Assembly: GCF_014651075.1 (NCBI RefSeq)
Contig: NZ_BMWE01000021.1
Location: 52,872-116,871 of the forward strand
Length of the DNA stretch: 64,000 bases
From: Streptomyces djakartensis
GTDB lineage: Bacteria; Actinomycetota; Actinomycetes; Streptomycetales; Streptomycetaceae
Direction: 5' to 3'
Under the pieces are notes generated by a model, which saw only the letters and a program-made list of their open reading frames with translations, was not told where the DNA came from and made no database searches. This document shows positions 16,301-24,413 of the stretch, in pieces. The position numbers and the translations under genes are program-made. Numbering within the stretch: the stretch's first letter is position 1; each line of letters opens with the position of its first letter.

Positions 16301-17608
16301 CTACCTTTCCGGGGCGGGACCGGTGACCGACCGCACGGCCGTGGCCAGCCGCTCGTCGTCGTCCGGTGGCACCGCCCGCAGGTCGAGCAGGCAGCGGCCG
16401 GCCTCGAGCCGCCCCACCACGGGAACGGGGCCGGTGCGCAGGGCGGCGGCGTACCGTTCGGGCAGCGACAGCGCGGCGCTGGGCAGGGTCACTCCCGGTG
16501 CGCCTCCACCGCCCACCGTGGCGGCGCTGTCCACGGCCTGTGCGTCGATGCCTTCGGCGCTCAGCGCGGAGGCCAGCCGCTGGGCACGGTGAACGAGCGC
16601 CGCCGGGTCGGCGGACAGCGCCGCCGCGGTCGGGGTCTGCGGCCCGGCCAGCGTCGCCTCCAGCGCGGCCAGGGTCAGCTTGTCCACGCGCAACGCCCGC
16701 GCCAGCGGATGCCGGGACACGGTCCGCACGAGTTCCTCCTTTCCCAGCAGCAGCCCGCACTGCGGTCCCCCGAGCAGCTTGTCGCCGCTCGCGGTGACCA
16801 GGGAGGCCCCAGCGCGGAGCTGGGTCTCGGCGTCCGGCTCGTCCGGCAGCAGGGGGTGGGGTGAGAGCAGCCCGGAGCCGATGTCGTGGATCACCGGGAC
16901 GCCGAGCGCCGCGAGTTCTCTGACGTCGGCGGCGTGCGTGAAGCCCGTGATGTGGAAGTTGGAGGGGTGCACCTTCAGCACGAACGCCGTGTCGGGGCCG
17001 ATGGCGCAGGCGTAGTCGGCGACGGTCGTGCGGTTGGTGGTGCCGACCTCGCGCAGCCGGGCTCCGGTGGACACCAGCAGTTCGGGCAGGCGGAACCCGT
17101 CTCCGATCTCCACCATCTCACCGCGGCTGATGACGATCTCCCGGCCGGCGGCGAGTGCGGTCGCCGGCAGGACGAGCGCGGCGGCGCCGTTGTTCACGAC
17201 GTGTACCGCGGCCGCCGACGGGACCCGCTCGCGCAGTGCGGCCAGGGCGGTGCGGCCTCGGCGGGCACGGGTGCCGGTGTGCAGGTCGAGCTCGACGTCC
17301 GTGGGCCCGGAGGCCTCCCGGACCGCGTGCCGGGCCGCCGCCGACAGCGACGCCCGGCCGAGGTTGGTGTGGAGCACCACTCCCGTGGCGTTGATGACCG
17401 GCCTCATTCGGCAGACCGTGCCCGGCAGCAGGGCGACCGCCTCGTCCGTCACGTCTTCCGGCGGGATGGCACCGGCCCGCGCCTGCTCCTGCGCCTGCCG
17501 CACGGCCGCTTTGACGGTCTCGGAACCCAGCCGGTGTGCCGCCTCGGCCAGGCGCCGGTCGGCCAGTACGGCGTCGGTCCGGGGGATCATCCGGCGTACG
17601 TCGGCCAT
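16301..17608 (-). CDS. selA: L-seryl-tRNA(Sec) selenium transferase SelA
   Basis: A 435-residue PLP enzyme that converts seryl-tRNA-Sec to selenocysteyl-tRNA-Sec using selenophosphate. The substrate/PLP region shows VINATGVVLHTNLGRA (from residue 71) and the Lys277 Schiff-base site in SGDKLLGGPQCG, all diagnostic of SelA. The frame is open further upstream, but ATG 17606-17608 (MADVRRMIPRTD) has GGAGG 7 bases before it and gives the normal family N-terminus. It is the first gene of the selA-selB operon. A promoter should lie in the 332 bases upstream. Confidence 0.95.
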   Translation of the reverse strand: MADVRRMIPRTDAVLADRRLAEAAHRLGSETVKAAVRQAQEQARAGAIPPEDVTDEAVALLPGTVCRMRPVINATGVVLHTNLGRASLSAAARHAVREASGPTDVELDLHTGTRARRGRTALAALRERVPSAAAVHVVNNGAAALVLPATALAAGREIVISRGEMVEIGDGFRLPELLVSTGARLREVGTTNRTTVADYACAIGPDTAFVLKVHPSNFHITGFTHAADVRELAALGVPVIHDIGSGLLSPHPLLPDEPDAETQLRAGASLVTASGDKLLGGPQCGLLLGKEELVRTVSRHPLARALRVDKLTLAALEATLAGPQTPTAAALSADPAALVHRAQRLASALSAEGIDAQAVDSAATVGGGGAPGVTLPSAALSLPERYAAALRTGPVPVVGRLEAGRCLLDLRAVPPDDDERLATAVRSVTGPAPER

Positions 17609-17940
17609 ACCGTGCCTCCGGCGGGATGTGACCGAGCCGGACGGTGCCCCGCCTGCTCGTTCACCTGGCTCTTCCTTCTCCTCCCGCCGCATGGCCGGGC
17701 GGAGAACATCCATCGTCTCTCAGTGCCCCGCGCCGAGGGCACGACACGCCCCGAGGCACACCGCTATGACCCGTTTCGCCCGGGACGGAGCCGTTTTGCG
17801 GCCCGGGCGGCGTGGGTCTCGTGACGAGAGGCCGAGCCGGCGCCACGGCCCCAGCACCGTGGCCACCGCGCGGACGGCCGCGGAGACACGGCTCTCCGGC
17901 CTGCGACCGCGAGCGTGCCGGGGCCATCACCGCACCGCTG
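17609..17940. other. Intergenic region upstream of selA
   Basis: No convincing gene on either strand. It should contain the selAB promoter on the minus strand, but no clear -10/-35 pair was identified. The minus-strand frame running into selA from 17713 is low-complexity and is not counted as coding. Confidence 0.5.
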
Positions 17941-18513
17941 TCAGACGCGAGCGAGCTCAGCCGCACCGAATGACACGTCGAACCGGTCGCACCAGATGCT
18001 CACGCTGCTGTAGCCGGCCGGATTCACGTCAGGGGGCAGGGCATAGTTCTGGCTCCCCTTGTTGCCCTTCAGCTTGCCGAGGCTGACGTACTTCCCGTCG
18101 TCGAACACATGCCAGCCGGCCCTGCCCTGCTTCACCGGCGCGTCGGTCAGCCAGACACGCAGGTCCGGTCCGTTGCTGGTGTCGAGGTTCTCCAGCCGGA
18201 CGACATGGGAGCCGTCCGCCAGCCGCACGAGCCGTACCGTGCCCGATGTCGCGTGCTCGTGGCTGATCAGCTCACCGCTGGCCAGTGTCCGCGGACCGGT
18301 GGCCGGGGAGGGCGGCCCGGAGGGCTCATCGGAGGGCGGCGGGACAGCAGGAGCGGAGGTCTCCGCGGCCCCGGGCAGGGCCTCTTGAACGGTCTCGTCC
18401 TGCCACAGCTTCCACGGCTGGAACCAGTACAGCCCGAAGCCGACCGCTCCGACCGCCACCACCAGCACCGCAATGGCCCATGGCCGGGTCAGTACCTTTC
18501 GCACGCGCCCCAT
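17941..18513 (-). CDS. DM13-domain membrane-anchored protein
   Basis: A 190-residue extracytoplasmic protein. A short basic tail and one transmembrane helix (about residues 12-32, AIAVLVVAVGAVGFGLYWF) precede a Pro/Ser-rich linker (about 42-75). The DM13 domain then spans about 80-187, recognised by LASGELISHEHATSGTVRLV, the RVWLTDAP strand, YVSLGKLKGNKGSQNY and the late SVSIWCDRFDVSFG containing the single conserved Cys. DM13 domains are thought to have a redox or electron-transfer role. The gene is monocistronic on the minus strand between the selenium genes and the conservon; no functional link is demonstrated. Confidence 0.85.
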   Translation of the reverse strand: MGRVRKVLTRPWAIAVLVVAVGAVGFGLYWFQPWKLWQDETVQEALPGAAETSAPAVPPPSDEPSGPPSPATGPRTLASGELISHEHATSGTVRLVRLADGSHVVRLENLDTSNGPDLRVWLTDAPVKQGRAGWHVFDDGKYVSLGKLKGNKGSQNYALPPDVNPAGYSSVSIWCDRFDVSFGAAELARV

Positions 18514-18659
18514 CCCCGCTCGCTCCGTGAGAGTCCTTCCCTCGCTCTCCCATTCAACGGGGTCGGGCGGTCGTGCCGTACCCCTCAGCTGATGACGGAA
18601 CTCTTACGTGAGCGACTGATACGGCGCGGGCCTGCCTGACGTCGACGAAGTCTCCACGC

Positions 18660-19274
18660 TCACGGTGCCACGGCAGCTTCGGCCCGGGCCAGGGCGACTT
18701 CCATGACGACCAGCAGCGCATCGCGGACCGAGCCCGTCCTCCGCGCGTCGAAGACGATCAGCGGAACGTGCTCGGCGATGTCCAGGGCCCACCGCACCTC
18801 GTCGAGGTCGTGCTCGACCTTCCCGTCGAAGGCGTTGACGGCGACCGCGAAGGGGACGTCCTTGTGCTCGAAGTAGTCCACCGCCGCGTAGCAGTCGTCC
18901 AGTCGGCGGGTGTCGACGATCACCAGGCCGCCGAGAGCGCCCTCCACCAGGTCGTCCCACATGAAGCCGAACCGGTCCTGGCCCGGGGTGCCGAACAGGT
19001 ACAGCTTGAGCGTCGGGTCGATGGTGATGCAGCCGAAGTCCATGGCGACCGTGGTGGTGGTCTTGCCCGGAGCGTGCGTGAGATCGTCCACTCCTGCCGC
19101 GACCTCGGTGATCGCGGCCTCCGTGGTGAGCGGCCGGATCTCGGAGATCGAGCCCACGGTCGTGGTCTTGCCGACGCCGAAGCCGCCGGCGATGACCAGT
19201 TTGACCGGCGTCGGCGGCTGTTCAACTGGTGTCACGGAGTGTCCCCCGTGAGTCGGGGACGGCACGAAGACCAT
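18660..19274 (-). CDS. cvnD: Conservon small GTPase-like ATP/GTP-binding protein
   Basis: A 204-residue Ras-like P-loop protein, the last gene of the conservon. The P-loop is GGFGVGKTT, switch-type segment TTTTVAMDFGCI and the FGTPGQDRF G3 motif are intact; the NAFDGK segment occupies the G4 (NKxD) position. Conservon proteins form a membrane-associated complex resembling eukaryotic G-protein receptor systems and influence Streptomyces development and secondary metabolism. Start ATG 19272-19274 (MVFVPSP) overlaps cvnC by 53 bases; GTG 19236 is an alternative closer to the domain. Confidence 0.92.
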   Translation of the reverse strand: MVFVPSPTHGGHSVTPVEQPPTPVKLVIAGGFGVGKTTTVGSISEIRPLTTEAAITEVAAGVDDLTHAPGKTTTTVAMDFGCITIDPTLKLYLFGTPGQDRFGFMWDDLVEGALGGLVIVDTRRLDDCYAAVDYFEHKDVPFAVAVNAFDGKVEHDLDEVRWALDIAEHVPLIVFDARRTGSVRDALLVVMEVALARAEAAVAP

Positions 19275-19665
19275 CGATAACCCTTCGCAGTACGGAGAGA
19301 TCCTGGGCGGTACCCGCGTTCGGCCGGTGGACCGCCAGATGCCCTGCGGCCCGCAGGTCCTCGGCCAGCACACGGACCACGTTGAGGTGCAGCCGCAGCC
19401 CGGCGGCCAGTTCCGCCACCGACTGCGGCCGTCGGCAGGCCGCGATGATGTCGTGATGTTCGAAGGTGAGCGCGTGCAGGACGGCGAGCCCCGCCGAGGT
19501 CGACACCAACTGGGTCTCGACCGGGATCGGCAACGCCGCGCCGCCCCCCGACACCCGGCCTGCGGTCAGCAGGAACGGCCGGATCGCGGGGGCGCGGCCG
19601 ACGGCCGGATCCGGCGAGCCCCCGGCGTGCCCCGCCGCGTCGTGTGGTGGTCCGCCGACGGCCAT
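19222..19665 (-). CDS. cvnC: Conservon DUF742 protein
   Basis: A 147-residue DUF742 protein, the third member of the operon. The conserved features are the IRPFLLTAGR motif near residue 28 and the winged-helix-like C-terminal half, CRRPQSVAELAAGLRLHLNVVRVLAEDL. The DUF742 family accompanies CvnA, B and D and is believed to form part of the same signalling complex. ATG 19663-19665 has a purine-rich GGAAAGGGA just upstream. It overlaps cvnD and follows cvnB by 46 bases. Confidence 0.92.
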   Translation of the reverse strand: MAVGGPPHDAAGHAGGSPDPAVGRAPAIRPFLLTAGRVSGGGAALPIPVETQLVSTSAGLAVLHALTFEHHDIIAACRRPQSVAELAAGLRLHLNVVRVLAEDLRAAGHLAVHRPNAGTAQDLSVLRRVIDGLRAVPDSRGTLRDTS

Positions 19666-19711
19666 CACGATCCCTTTCCGAAGTGCCTGTACGCGTGCCC
19701 GGCCGGGGCCG

Positions 19712-20188
19712 TCAGCCGGCCGGGGCCGCGCCGACACTGTTCTTCAGCTCCAGCACCAGCTGGGGAGTGAGCGCGGCCCCGGCACGGTTGGCGAAGAGGG
19801 TCATCTCGTAGGCGATGTTGCCCAGCTTCGCCTCCTTGGAGGTCACCACTCCGAGGACGGCGCCGCAGCCGATGGCCGACACCAGCACATGGCCGCCCTC
19901 GAGATCGATGATGACCTTGTTGAGGCCGCCGAGCCCATAGTTGCCGGAGGCGCCCCCGGCGAGACTCGTCAGGCCGGACACGATCGCGGCGAGCCGCTCG
20001 GAGTCGGCGTGCTCACGCAGCTGGGAGACGGCGATCAGCAGGCCGTCGGACGACACGGCGATGGCGTCGACCACACCGGCGGTCTCCGTGGCGAACCGGT
20101 CCAGCAGCCAGGTGAAATCGGCTGCGGCGGCCCGCAGATCGGTGGGTTCCGGCCGCTCGGAACTGCTGTCAGCTGTCGACGTGGTCAC
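19712..20188 (-). CDS. cvnB: Conservon roadblock/LC7 protein
   Basis: A 158-residue roadblock/LC7-fold protein, the second conservon gene. The domain runs from about residue 20 (DFTWLLDRFATETAGVVDAI) through AVSSDGLLIAVS to the GAALTPQLV tail. In other systems such proteins act as regulators of the neighbouring small GTPase, here CvnD. GTG 20186-20188 follows AAGGAG at an ideal 8-base spacing and overlaps the cvnA stop, indicating translational coupling. Confidence 0.93.
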   Translation of the reverse strand: MTTSTADSSSERPEPTDLRAAAADFTWLLDRFATETAGVVDAIAVSSDGLLIAVSQLREHADSERLAAIVSGLTSLAGGASGNYGLGGLNKVIIDLEGGHVLVSAIGCGAVLGVVTSKEAKLGNIAYEMTLFANRAGAALTPQLVLELKNSVGAAPAG

Positions 20189-22706
20189 TGCCGGACTCCT
20201 TCTGGGATTGCTGATGGTGCGATGGTGCTGGTCTCGTCCGAGCGTCGGCACTGTCCTGCTCTGCCCTGCGTACGGCTGCCTCGAACTCGTCGAGCTCCGA
20301 GCGGACGGCCTCGGCGTCGGCGGGCTGCCGCACCGTCGGCGCCCCCCGATCCGCCCGCGAAGAGGTCGTGGCGAGCGTCGCGCCCCGTACCCGCCGCCGC
20401 AGCGGCCGTGAGTCCTCCGCGGCACGCCCTTCGCCCGAGGTCGCCGACCGCTCCACGTCGGCGTCCTCGACGGTCCGTTCCGCGATGGCCGGTCCGGCGG
20501 CGGTGCGCACCGGGAGGCGCCGGGGAAGTGCCTCGCGCGACGAGGGGGCAGCCGACCGCTCGGTGACACCGGTGCCGGAGACCGGTACGCGCGACGGCGC
20601 GGGCGCGGCGGTCCCCTGCCCGGTGCTGACCGGCAACGCCGCCACCGCTCCGATCGGGCCCGTGTCCACGGGGTGCTCGTCGTCCTCGGGGCTCTCAGTG
20701 CCCACGGTGCCTTCGGGGCCCATGGTCAGCAGGAGCGAGGCGGGGATCCAGACGGTCGCGGTGACCCCGCCGCCCGGGGTACGGCTCAGCGACACGCTCA
20801 CACCCCACCGCCGGGCGAGACTGCCGACCGCGAAGAGGCCGAGCACCCTGGTCGGCACCAGGTCGAGCCGTTCCCGGCGCACGAGCCGGGCGTTCTCCTC
20901 GGCGAGGCGCTCAGCGCTCATGCCGAGGCCGTGGTCGATGACCTCGATCAGCGCCCCGCCGTCCTCGGTGACGTCGGTCCCGGGGCGGACGGCCACCTCG
21001 ACGGGCGTGTGGGAGGGCGAGAACGCGACCGCGTTCTCGAGCAGTTCGGCGAGCATCAGCGTCAGGTCACCGACGATGTCGGGCGCGACGGTGACCTCCG
21101 TCTCGGACCGCAGGGAGACCCGCTGGTAGCCCTCGATCTGGCCGAGCGACGCCCTGATGACGTTGGCCAGGGGGGTCGGCCGGGCCTCGACGCCGGTCTC
21201 CCGGATGCCGGCGAGCAGCATCAGGCTGTCGGCGTTGCGCTGGAGGCGTACGGCGATGTGGTCGATGCTGTACAGCCGTTCGAGCAGTTCGGGGTCGGTC
21301 TCCTCGCGTTCCACGGCGTCGATCAGCAGGAGCTGACGTGTCGTCAGGTTGCTGACCCGCCGGCCGACGTTGCCGAACATCTCGGCGACGTTGCGCCGGC
21401 TGAGCACCTGCCGCTCCAGCAGCTGGGCGGCGGTGACCTGAACCTGGTTGAACGCCTCGGCCAGTTCGCCGATCTCGTCACGGACCGGGACCGGGATCGA
21501 CCTCGGCCGCAGCGGGGTGCTGTCAGCGGACTCGTCGTCGGAGACCCGGGCGAGTTCCTCACCCGCCACGTCGACGACCTCCTGCGCGGAGCGGGTGAGG
21601 ACCTCCAGTGGGCGCACGACCGAGCGCCGGATCAGGACGCAGAAGGTCAGCCAGGCGGCGAAGCCGAGCAGGGTCAGACCGAGCAGGTAGACGGCGTTCC
21701 GCAGGGCATCCGCGGAGACGGTCTCGGCCCGGGCGGCGGTCTGCTCGATCAGCGACCTGGTGATGCCGAGCCGGGCTTCGGACTGCCGGGTTCCGTCGGT
21801 GATCGCCTTGCGCAGCTGCTTCGGCGTCTGGCCCTGCAGGGCCCCGGGGTCGATCTGGAGCTCCGCGAACCGGGCTTCGACACCGTACTGTTCGGCACTG
21901 CGCCGTATGCCGTCCATGCGCAGGACCTGCGCCGGTGTGGCGATGCGCTCGAACCGGTCCAGCTGGTGGTCGTAGAGCTTGCGAGCGCCGACCGCCCGGC
22001 TGTACTCGGTGAGGGCGTTGGCGTCCCTGGTCTGGGCGGAGAACACGGCGCTCTCGAAGGCCGCGTGGGACGCGTCGGCGCGCAGCACCGTGTCCAGGAT
22101 CGCCACGACCGAGGACGACGAGGTGCCGGAGTAGCTCCCGAGGCCTATGCCGTCGATCAGGTACTCGACCGCAAAGGCGTACGCCGGGTCGATGTTGGCG
22201 GCGGGGACATAGCCCCGTTCGAGCTTCTCGCGCAGGACACCGAGACCGCGGATGTAGTCGAGCGCCTTCACCTCCTCAGGCGGCAGGCCGGAGGCGAACG
22301 CCGAACGCACGGCGGCGGCTTGCGCGTCGGTGCTCCGCTGCGCCCGTCGGTAGTCGGTGGTCGGCGGCAGCGGGGCTCCGGGGCGGGCCGAGTCGTACTG
22401 CACGGAGAGCAGGAGCGCCTGCCGGTGCTCGGCCTGCACGTCGTTGATGAGCCGCGCGACCTGTCCGCTGTCGCGCACCAGGTCCGCGATCCGGTCGGCG
22501 TCCCGGGCCTGCTGCACCTGGCCGTAGGCGCCGACGCCGAGCAGTACGCCGACCACCGCGACGGGCGCGACCACCAGGACGTTGAGCTTGCGCCGGAAGG
22601 GCCACCGGTCGAGAACGGTCGCCGCCTTGTGGCGAAACCGCGGAGTCCGGCGGGCGTGCCCGGGCGGGTCCGGAGCGTGCGGCGGGTTCCCTGTGGTGGC
22701 GGACAC
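20169..22706 (-). CDS. cvnA: Conservon sensor histidine-kinase-like protein
   Basis: An 845-residue membrane sensor. A cytoplasmic N-terminus, TM helix 1 (about 42-62), a large extracytoplasmic nitrate/nitrite-type sensing domain and TM helix 2 (about 318-340, VYLLGLTLLGFAAWLTFCVL) lead into a HAMP-like linker. The ATPase domain follows, with the N-box in LAELLENAVAFSP and G1 in EVIDHGLGMS. A canonical phospho-acceptor His box is not obvious, as usual for CvnA. The last 150 residues are low-complexity. GTG 22704-22706 has GGAGG upstream. It heads the cvnA-B-C-D operon; no cvnE cytochrome P450 follows. Confidence 0.92.
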   Translation of the reverse strand: MSATTGNPPHAPDPPGHARRTPRFRHKAATVLDRWPFRRKLNVLVVAPVAVVGVLLGVGAYGQVQQARDADRIADLVRDSGQVARLINDVQAEHRQALLLSVQYDSARPGAPLPPTTDYRRAQRSTDAQAAAVRSAFASGLPPEEVKALDYIRGLGVLREKLERGYVPAANIDPAYAFAVEYLIDGIGLGSYSGTSSSSVVAILDTVLRADASHAAFESAVFSAQTRDANALTEYSRAVGARKLYDHQLDRFERIATPAQVLRMDGIRRSAEQYGVEARFAELQIDPGALQGQTPKQLRKAITDGTRQSEARLGITRSLIEQTAARAETVSADALRNAVYLLGLTLLGFAAWLTFCVLIRRSVVRPLEVLTRSAQEVVDVAGEELARVSDDESADSTPLRPRSIPVPVRDEIGELAEAFNQVQVTAAQLLERQVLSRRNVAEMFGNVGRRVSNLTTRQLLLIDAVEREETDPELLERLYSIDHIAVRLQRNADSLMLLAGIRETGVEARPTPLANVIRASLGQIEGYQRVSLRSETEVTVAPDIVGDLTLMLAELLENAVAFSPSHTPVEVAVRPGTDVTEDGGALIEVIDHGLGMSAERLAEENARLVRRERLDLVPTRVLGLFAVGSLARRWGVSVSLSRTPGGGVTATVWIPASLLLTMGPEGTVGTESPEDDEHPVDTGPIGAVAALPVSTGQGTAAPAPSRVPVSGTGVTERSAAPSSREALPRRLPVRTAAGPAIAERTVEDADVERSATSGEGRAAEDSRPLRRRVRGATLATTSSRADRGAPTVRQPADAEAVRSELDEFEAAVRRAEQDSADARTRPAPSHHQQSQKESGSDHVDS

Positions 22707-23150
22707 CCGGGCCTCCTTCGACGTGCTTGCTGAGCGGTGACGGAGATGCTGTGCTCACCGACCGCCGACCGGCCGGCACCGACGTGACACTTTCACGGCC
22801 TTCATCGCTGAGAGGAACGAAGAGATCGCGCCAGGTGTCTGGAACCAGCTGGGTGAGAGTACCGCCTTTACCATGACATGACAAAGTTTGGTCCTTAAAG
22901 ATTCAATGACGGTATGTTTACGAGGTATCTCCCGAGTGCAACGCTTCGCCCGATGAGGCGCTCGGACAGGCGCTGCCACCCCGCGCCACCCGGGCCGCCA
23001 CCGCTCATCGCCGCTCCCCGGCCTCGCGGACTTTCGCTCCCGTCGCGGTTCTGATCCTCAGGACAGCGGCCACGCGCGGGAACCTTCGCCGACCCCACGC
23101 CCCGCCTCCCCACCCAGCCCTGCCCTCTCTCGCACCGTGTTGGAGAACCC
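22707..23150. other. Divergent promoter region, cvnA / solute-binding protein
   Basis: No gene is convincing in these 444 bases. Bases about 22865-22930 are unusually AT-rich for this genome (for example TTTGGTCCTTAAAGATTC) and are the likely regulatory core serving the conservon and possibly the downstream binding protein. No specific operator was identified. Confidence 0.5.
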
Positions 23151-24311
23151 GTGCACCCCACCCGCAAGGCGGCCGTGACGGCCACCGCCCTCCTGGCCTC
23201 GGCCACCATCACTCTCACGACCGGCTGCGAGAGCACTTCCACCACCGGGGGATCCGTCGCCGCCTCGCCCAGCGGCGCGTCCAGCCCCGGCTGTCCCACC
23301 GCCCTCGCCGAGGCCAAGCGTGCCGTCAGGACGGCCGAGGACGTCAACGCCCCCTGGTCCGGGCCGACCAGCGGGCCCCGAGCCGTCCCGTCGAAGACCA
23401 TCGTCTACATCGCCCAGACCCTGACCAATCCCGGCGTGGCGGGCGTCGCCAAGGGCGTACAGGAAGCCGCCGGCATCATCGACTGGCGCGTCCGCACCCT
23501 CAACGGCCAGGGCACGCCCGCCGGAATCAAGGCCGCCTTCGACGAGGCCCTGGCCCTCAAGCCCGACGGCATCGTCATCGGCGGCTTCGATCCCACCTCC
23601 ACCGCCGAACAGGTGGAGCAGGCGAACGCGGCCGGCATCCCGCTGGTCGGCTGGCACGCCGTCGCGGCTCCCGGCCCCAGCGAGAACCCAAAGCTGTTCA
23701 GCAACATCACCACCAAGGTCGAGGAAGTCGCGAAGATCAGCGCCGACTGGATCATCGCCCGGTCTAACGGCCGCGCGGGCGTCGTCCTGTTCACCGACGC
23801 CTCGATCCCCTTCGCCAAGCGCAAGTCGGAGCTGATCAAGAAGGAACTCGCCACCTGCTCCGGCGTCAAGCTGCTGAGCTACGAGAACGTCCCCATCCCG
23901 CAGGCGGGCACGCTCACCGCCAAGAGGGTCTCGTCCCTGGCCTCCCGCTTCGGCGACAGGTGGACCCATTCCGCCGCCATCAACGACCTGTACTTCGACC
24001 ACGCGGGCCCCGCCCTGCGCGCCGCGGGCAGGCAGGGCGACGGCGCCCCGTTCAACATCGGGGCCGGTGACGGCGACCCCTCGGCCTTCCAGCGCATCAA
24101 CGGCAAGGAGTTCCAGGCCGCCACCGTGCCAGAACCGCTGTCCGAACAGGGCTGGCAGATCATCGACGAGTTCAACCGTTCCTTCGCCGGCAAGCCGACC
24201 AGCGGATACGTCGCCCCCGTCCACGTCACCACCGCCGCCACCAGCGGCGGCGCCCTGTCCTGGGACTCGGAGGGCTACCGCGAGGCCTACCGCAGGATCT
24301 GGGAGAAGTAG
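23151..24311 (+). CDS. Orphan ABC-type sugar-binding lipoprotein
   Basis: A 386-residue extracytoplasmic binding protein of the periplasmic-binding-protein-4 (ribose/sugar) type. A lipoprotein signal ends at Cys26 (LTTGC), followed by a Ser/Thr/Gly linker. The domain shows IVYIAQTLTNPGVAGVAKG, ALALKPDGIVIGGFDP and AGIPLVGWHA, the standard two-lobed fold. The GTG start has GGAG at 23141-23144. No permease or ATPase gene is adjacent: the next gene is convergent. It therefore either serves a remote transporter or acts as a sensor subunit. Ligand unknown. Confidence 0.85.
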   Translation: MHPTRKAAVTATALLASATITLTTGCESTSTTGGSVAASPSGASSPGCPTALAEAKRAVRTAEDVNAPWSGPTSGPRAVPSKTIVYIAQTLTNPGVAGVAKGVQEAAGIIDWRVRTLNGQGTPAGIKAAFDEALALKPDGIVIGGFDPTSTAEQVEQANAAGIPLVGWHAVAAPGPSENPKLFSNITTKVEEVAKISADWIIARSNGRAGVVLFTDASIPFAKRKSELIKKELATCSGVKLLSYENVPIPQAGTLTAKRVSSLASRFGDRWTHSAAINDLYFDHAGPALRAAGRQGDGAPFNIGAGDGDPSAFQRINGKEFQAATVPEPLSEQGWQIIDEFNRSFAGKPTSGYVAPVHVTTAATSGGALSWDSEGYREAYRRIWEK

Positions 24312-24343
24312 ACATATCGGTCTCGTCTCCGAGACCGGGATGC

Positions 24344-24387
24344 GGGCCGTTCCCGGGCCGTTCGCGGGAACGGCCCGGGAACGGCCC
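24344..24387. terminator. Perfect 20-bp hairpin, bidirectional terminator
   Basis: Two perfectly complementary 20-base arms (24344-24363 and 24368-24387) surround a GCGG loop. Each arm itself contains a repeated GGGCCGTTC unit. It lies between the convergent ends of the binding-protein and carboxypeptidase genes, so it probably terminates both. Confidence 0.85.
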
Positions 24388-24413
24388 GGAGCTGACGCAC
24401 CCGTCGGCTCAGG

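Noticed and set aside
16296..16760. N-terminal extension of selB to 16760
   Set aside because: The extension is antisense-like Arg/Ala-rich sequence overlapping selA. The GTPase begins at MRVLATAGHVDHGKS (16293-16295), 5 bases after the selA stop.
22755..22979. 74-residue minus-strand ORF in the cvnA upstream region
   Set aside because: No ribosome site or recognisable domain; falls in the AT-rich promoter region.
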